This document shows, in pieces, positions 6,698 through 9,177 of a DNA stretch of 9,177 nt. The stretch lies in assembly GCA_045638085.1 (NCBI GenBank), contig JAZUAQ010000079.1:1-9177 (forward strand), given 5' to 3'. Position 1 is the first letter of the stretch; the number at the start of each line of letters is the position of its first letter. This DNA comes from SIG459 sp045638085 (GTDB lineage: Bacteria; Bacillota; Clostridia; Oscillospirales; Oscillospiraceae). The position numbers were made by a program, and so were the translations under genes. The notes under the pieces are model-generated. The model did no database searches and was not told where the DNA came from. It worked only from the letters and a program-made list of their open reading frames with translations.

Positions 6698-8041
6698 ATG
6701 AAGAAACATAGGCTGAGACTCAGTCATGTGCAGATTATTGCACTTGGATATTTAATATTGATAGCTCTTGGCACGGTCTTGCTTTCTCTCCCTGCTTCGG
6801 TACGCAGCCGGGAGGCGGCTGACTTCACAACGGCCTTTTTCACCTCCGTTTCCGCTTCTACGGTAACGGGCTTCACCCTTGTTGACACCGCCAGCTACTG
6901 GTCTTCTTTCGGGCATGTGGTGATTTTCCTGCTCTTCCAGATAGGTGGACTTGGTGTTATGACCATAGCAACCATGTTCTTTATGCTTATGCGCCGCCGT
7001 GTAGGACTGAAACAGCGTGAAGTTATGGTGGAAAGTCTCAACAGCACTCAGGTTGGCGGTATTATGAGGCTAATTAACGAGCTTCTGAGAATAACCGTAA
7101 TTGCCGAAATTGCGGGCGCTCTTTTGCTCTCTATACGCTTTGTTCCAATGTTTGGATTTGCTAAGGGACTTTGGTACGGACTTTTCCACTCCGTTTCCGC
7201 ATTTTGCAACGCCGGCTTTGACCTTATGGGCGGCATCGGTAACCATGGCAGCTTAAACCTCTTTATTAACGATTGGTATGTTAACATAATATTGATGGCT
7301 CTTATCATTCTGGGCGGTTTGGGCTTCCTTGTTCTGGCGGATATTCATCAGAAGGGATTCCGTTTCAGAGCCTTCAGCCTCCAGACAAAGCTTGTTCTCA
7401 GCGTCAGCGGTATACTTATAGTTGGCGGTGCAGTATTGTTTATGATTTTTGAAAGCGGAGCTTCCCAAAGCGGAATGCCTGCAGGGGAGAGAATTCTCAC
7501 CGCTGTCTTTACCTCTGTCACCAGTCGCAACGCAGGCTTTGTTACAATTCCTGCCTCCTCGCTTTCCTCGGGGGGAATGCTGCTTCTTATCTTCCTGATG
7601 TTCATCGGCGGTTCTCCGGGCTCAACAGCTGGCGGCGTTAAGACAACAACAATAACCGTTATTCTCATCCATGCATTTTGCGGTATGCGCCATGAGCGCA
7701 ATGCCAACATTTTTGGCAGACGTATAGAAGGCGATGCCATAAATAAGGCTGTTGCCATTGTCTGCTGCAATCTTGGTCTTGTTTTTATAGGCAGCTTTTT
7801 GATTTGCGCCCTTCAGCCCGGGCTTGAGCTTACAAGAGTATTATTCGAGGTTGTATCCGGAATAGGAACCGCAGGTATAAGTACAGGACTTGTGGGTGAG
7901 CTTTGTCCGGTAGCTTTGTATTTTATGATGTGCCTTATGTTCCTTGGAAGACTGGGAAGCGTATCCTTTGCCCTTGCCCTTCTTGAAAAACGCGCAGCAC
8001 ACAAAGTCCAGTATCCCGTTGAAAAAATTACTATAGGCTAG
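6698..8041 (+). CDS. ktrB: KtrB-type potassium uptake membrane subunit
   Basis: The protein has 447 residues, the usual KtrB size (about 440-460) and shorter than TrkH because the N-terminal extra helices are missing. Four filter loops are visible: TVTG58, CNAG173, RNAG280 and GTAG393. It also shows the gating-loop segment GGSPGSTAGGVK (304-315) and the conserved arginine in LGRLG (R418). In characterised KtrB this mediates Na+-dependent K+ entry gated by a KtrA octamer; Na+ dependence here is inferred. The start ATG 6698 is 12 bases after the trkH stop with only a weak AAGG (6684-6687) ahead, so translation may depend on coupling with trkH. A TTGACA at 6688-6693 has no -10 partner. The next gene, ktrA, starts 11 bases downstream and is its expected partner. 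The symbol reflects best family fit; annotation pipelines often name such proteins simply 'TrkH family'. Confidence 0.92.
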   Translation: MKKHRLRLSHVQIIALGYLILIALGTVLLSLPASVRSREAADFTTAFFTSVSASTVTGFTLVDTASYWSSFGHVVIFLLFQIGGLGVMTIATMFFMLMRRRVGLKQREVMVESLNSTQVGGIMRLINELLRITVIAEIAGALLLSIRFVPMFGFAKGLWYGLFHSVSAFCNAGFDLMGGIGNHGSLNLFINDWYVNIILMALIILGGLGFLVLADIHQKGFRFRAFSLQTKLVLSVSGILIVGGAVLFMIFESGASQSGMPAGERILTAVFTSVTSRNAGFVTIPASSLSSGGMLLLIFLMFIGGSPGSTAGGVKTTTITVILIHAFCGMRHERNANIFGRRIEGDAINKAVAIVCCNLGLVFIGSFLICALQPGLELTRVLFEVVSGIGTAGISTGLVGELCPVALYFMMCLMFLGRLGSVSFALALLEKRAAHKVQYPVEKITIG

Positions 8042-8052
8042 GAGAAGAATTT

Positions 8053-8703
8053 ATGAAGTCATTTCTCATAATCGGTCTTAACAGCTTTGGTCATCATCTT
8101 TGCCGCGAGCTCTATGAGCAGGGCGGAGAAATAATGATTGCTGACATAGAGGAAAGCCGCCTTGAAGATGCCCTGAAGTATTCAATCAGTGCAAAGGTTG
8201 GCGATTGCAGCGATGAGGACGTCCTGCGTTCTTTCGGTATCGGAAACTTTGACTGCTGCTTCGTCTGCATTGGCGAAAGCTTCCAGAACAGCCTTCAGGT
8301 CACCAGCCTCCTTAAAGAACTTGGCGCAAAGAAGGTTATAAGTAAAGCCTCCAACGATATCCACAGTAAGTTCCTTCTCCGCAACGGAGCTGATGCCGTC
8401 ATTTACCCCGACCGAGACACTGCCCGCACTCTGGCAATCAGCGAAAGCAGCGATAATGTTTTCGACTGCATCCCCCTCACTGAGGATTACTTCATATATG
8501 AAATTTCCCCCTATTCCAAGTGGATTGGCAAGAACTTCCGCGAACTTAATCTTCGCGTAAACTACCATCTTAATGTTCTTGCTGTAAAAAAAGACGGCAA
8601 AGTGGACCCTATGCCCTATGCTGACCATGTTATTACTGCCGATGAGCATCTGATCGTTCTCGGAAAAGCTGACGATATAAAGAAGCTTTCTGTTAAAAAG
8701 TAA
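8053..8703 (+). CDS. ktrA: KtrA-type single RCK regulator of potassium uptake
   Basis: The protein has 216 residues, the normal length of KtrA (about 220), half of TrkA. An RCK-N Rossmann domain (1 to about 130) opens with IIGLNSFG (6-13), and D31 stands at the end of the second strand to hold the nucleotide ribose. Asn10 replaces the middle glycine of GxGxxG. An RCK-C/TrkA-C domain covers about 138-212; in staphylococcal KtrA this domain binds c-di-AMP, which shuts K+ uptake, so the same is possible but unproven here. It is cytoplasmic and should form an ATP/ADP-sensing ring on KtrB. It starts 11 bases after ktrB; its ribosome binding site TAGGAG (8039-8044) overlaps the ktrB stop codon. It is the last gene of the operon, and its stop codon touches the terminator stem region. 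Confidence 0.93.
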   Translation: MKSFLIIGLNSFGHHLCRELYEQGGEIMIADIEESRLEDALKYSISAKVGDCSDEDVLRSFGIGNFDCCFVCIGESFQNSLQVTSLLKELGAKKVISKASNDIHSKFLLRNGADAVIYPDRDTARTLAISESSDNVFDCIPLTEDYFIYEISPYSKWIGKNFRELNLRVNYHLNVLAVKKDGKVDPMPYADHVITADEHLIVLGKADDIKKLSVKK

Positions 8704-8704
8704 A

Positions 8705-8743
8705 AAAACTGCAGCAACAGTCTTAAACTGTTGCGGCAGTTTT
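8705..8743. terminator. Bidirectional intrinsic terminator between ktrA and ireB
   Basis: Two 17-base arms (8705-8721 and 8727-8743) pair with one mismatch (A8713/G8735) around a five-base loop. The stem has a GC-rich middle with A/T-rich ends. Rightward transcription gets a T-run from about 8740 (TTTT AATTT), and leftward transcription gets seven T's from the A-run 8702-8708. The stem sits immediately after the ktrA stop and 13 bases beyond the ireB stop, so it can end both convergent units. The leftward U-tract is the better one. Confidence 0.9.
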
Positions 8744-8755
8744 AATTTGTAATGT

Positions 8756-8998
8756 TTATTTGCCCAGATAGCTGAGAACCAGCTCCTGAAGCAGCTCATC
8801 GCGGTCAATGCGGGTGATGAGTGCGCGGGCTTTGTTATAGTTGGTGATATAGGTGGGATCTTCGGAGAGAATGTAGCCAACTATCTGGTTAATGGGGTTA
8901 TAGCCCTTGACAAGAAGAGAGTCATAAACAGAAGACAGTATCTCTTTTATCTCGGTCTTGTTGTCAATTGCAGTGAATCTTCTGGTAATGTCTTCCAT
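8756..8998 (-). CDS. ireB: IreB-family (DUF965/UPF0297) regulatory phosphoprotein
   Basis: The protein has 80 residues, small and cytoplasmic, with the family core KGYNPINQIVGY at 31-42 followed by LSEDPTYI (44-51) and the C-terminal DELLQELVLSYL (67-78). In Enterococcus faecalis IreB is phosphorylated by the PASTA kinase IreK on N-terminal threonines and acts as a negative regulator of cephalosporin resistance. Here T5 and T9 are the candidate phosphosites. ATG 8998 is chosen because GGAGGAG (9007-9013) precedes it; the open frame to 9040 would include that site and is rejected. The gene has its own promoter and is monocistronic on the visible side. In many Firmicutes it precedes ruvX (yrrK), but here the downstream neighbour is the convergent potassium operon. 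Biochemical role in this organism is inferred from the family. Confidence 0.92.
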   Translation of the reverse strand: MEDITRRFTAIDNKTEIKEILSSVYDSLLVKGYNPINQIVGYILSEDPTYITNYNKARALITRIDRDELLQELVLSYLGK

Positions 8999-9006
8999 GT
9001 TTTTTA

Positions 9007-9014
9007 CTCCTCCT
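9007..9014 (-). promoter_or_regulatory. Ribosome binding site of ireB
   Basis: AGGAGGAG on the minus strand, eight bases before ATG 8998. It selects this start and excludes the 14-residue upstream extension. Confidence 0.8.
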
Positions 9015-9076
9015 TTTTCGGAATTTTCATGCAGACACAATAGTATTTTTTGCGCTTTTCAATCCGCTACATCTAC

Positions 9077-9104
9077 ATTATAGCAAATATTTTTTAGGTG
9101 TAAA
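9077..9104 (-). promoter_or_regulatory. Predicted sigma-A promoter of ireB with extended -10
   Basis: A perfect -10 TATAAT (9082-9077) is preceded by TGC, an extended -10 element. A -35 box TTTACA (9104-9099), one base off consensus, lies 16 bases upstream. The start would be near 9070, giving a leader of about 70 bases before ireB. This is the best promoter match in the window and suggests steady, strong transcription. Confidence 0.75.
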
Positions 9105-9177
9105 GTGTTTTATTGCGACAATTATGTAAAAATTGTGTTTAGTTTTTCACGATGACAAAATTCGTCAGAATCCAAAT
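9105..9177. other. AT-rich DNA upstream of the ireB promoter
   Basis: No coding region is visible here. The only structure is an imperfect 15-base dyad at 9153-9167 (TGAC arms pairing with GTCA, one mismatched pair). It could be part of a terminator or operator belonging to a gene beyond the edge, or chance. Confidence 0.35.

Noticed and set aside
5237..8041. trkH and ktrB as a recent tandem duplication
   Set aside because: Length, filter-loop residues and N-terminal topology differ throughout, and each has its matching type of ring protein. They fit two old subfamilies better.
8182..8880. A 232-codon minus-strand open frame reaching from ireB into ktrA
   Set aside because: It reads through the terminator hairpin and overlaps ireB in another frame. 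The conserved ireB and ktrA proteins explain this DNA.

Overview
The window reads as chromosomal housekeeping DNA from a low-to-mid GC Gram-positive bacterium, most likely a clostridial member of the Firmicutes (an Oscillospiraceae/Ruminococcaceae-like organism is my guess). The reasons are strong AGGAGG-type ribosome binding sites, AT-rich promoters with near-consensus boxes, an IreB-family gene (largely a Firmicutes family), and a Trk/Ktr potassium gene set. There is no rRNA, tRNA, CRISPR, phage or transposon signal.

The left third (about 1-3666, minus strand) is a cell-envelope operon transcribed leftwards from a promoter near 3706-3734. Its first gene encodes a membrane protein that joins an N-terminal membrane anchor, an FHA domain and a complete SEDS (FtsW/RodA/SpoVE) glycan polymerase. 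It overlaps by four bases with a short PbpA-like penicillin-binding transpeptidase. Six bases after that gene an ABC-F type ATPase starts; it is cut by the window edge. The SEDS protein and the PBP are the two halves of a classic peptidoglycan polymerase/crosslinker pair.

A 199-base AT-rich divergent region (3667-3865) carries one promoter for each direction and an excess of the short motif ACAAT/ATTGT, including a palindrome over the rightward -35 box.

The right half (3866-8703, plus strand) is a four-gene potassium-uptake operon: trkA (two-domain RCK protein), trkH, ktrB and ktrA. It therefore holds two complete K+ channel/gating-ring systems of different subtypes, in mirrored order. A strong stem-loop, symmetrical enough to work in both directions, closes the operon.

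Convergent to it (8756-8998, minus strand) is a single small gene for an IreB-family phosphoprotein, with its own near-consensus extended -10 promoter. IreB is a known substrate of the PASTA Ser/Thr kinase in enterococci, and FHA domains normally read phosphothreonine. The window may thus link cell-wall synthesis, Ser/Thr phosphorylation and K+/turgor control, although no kinase gene is visible. That link is inference; each gene family call rests on motifs seen in the sequence.
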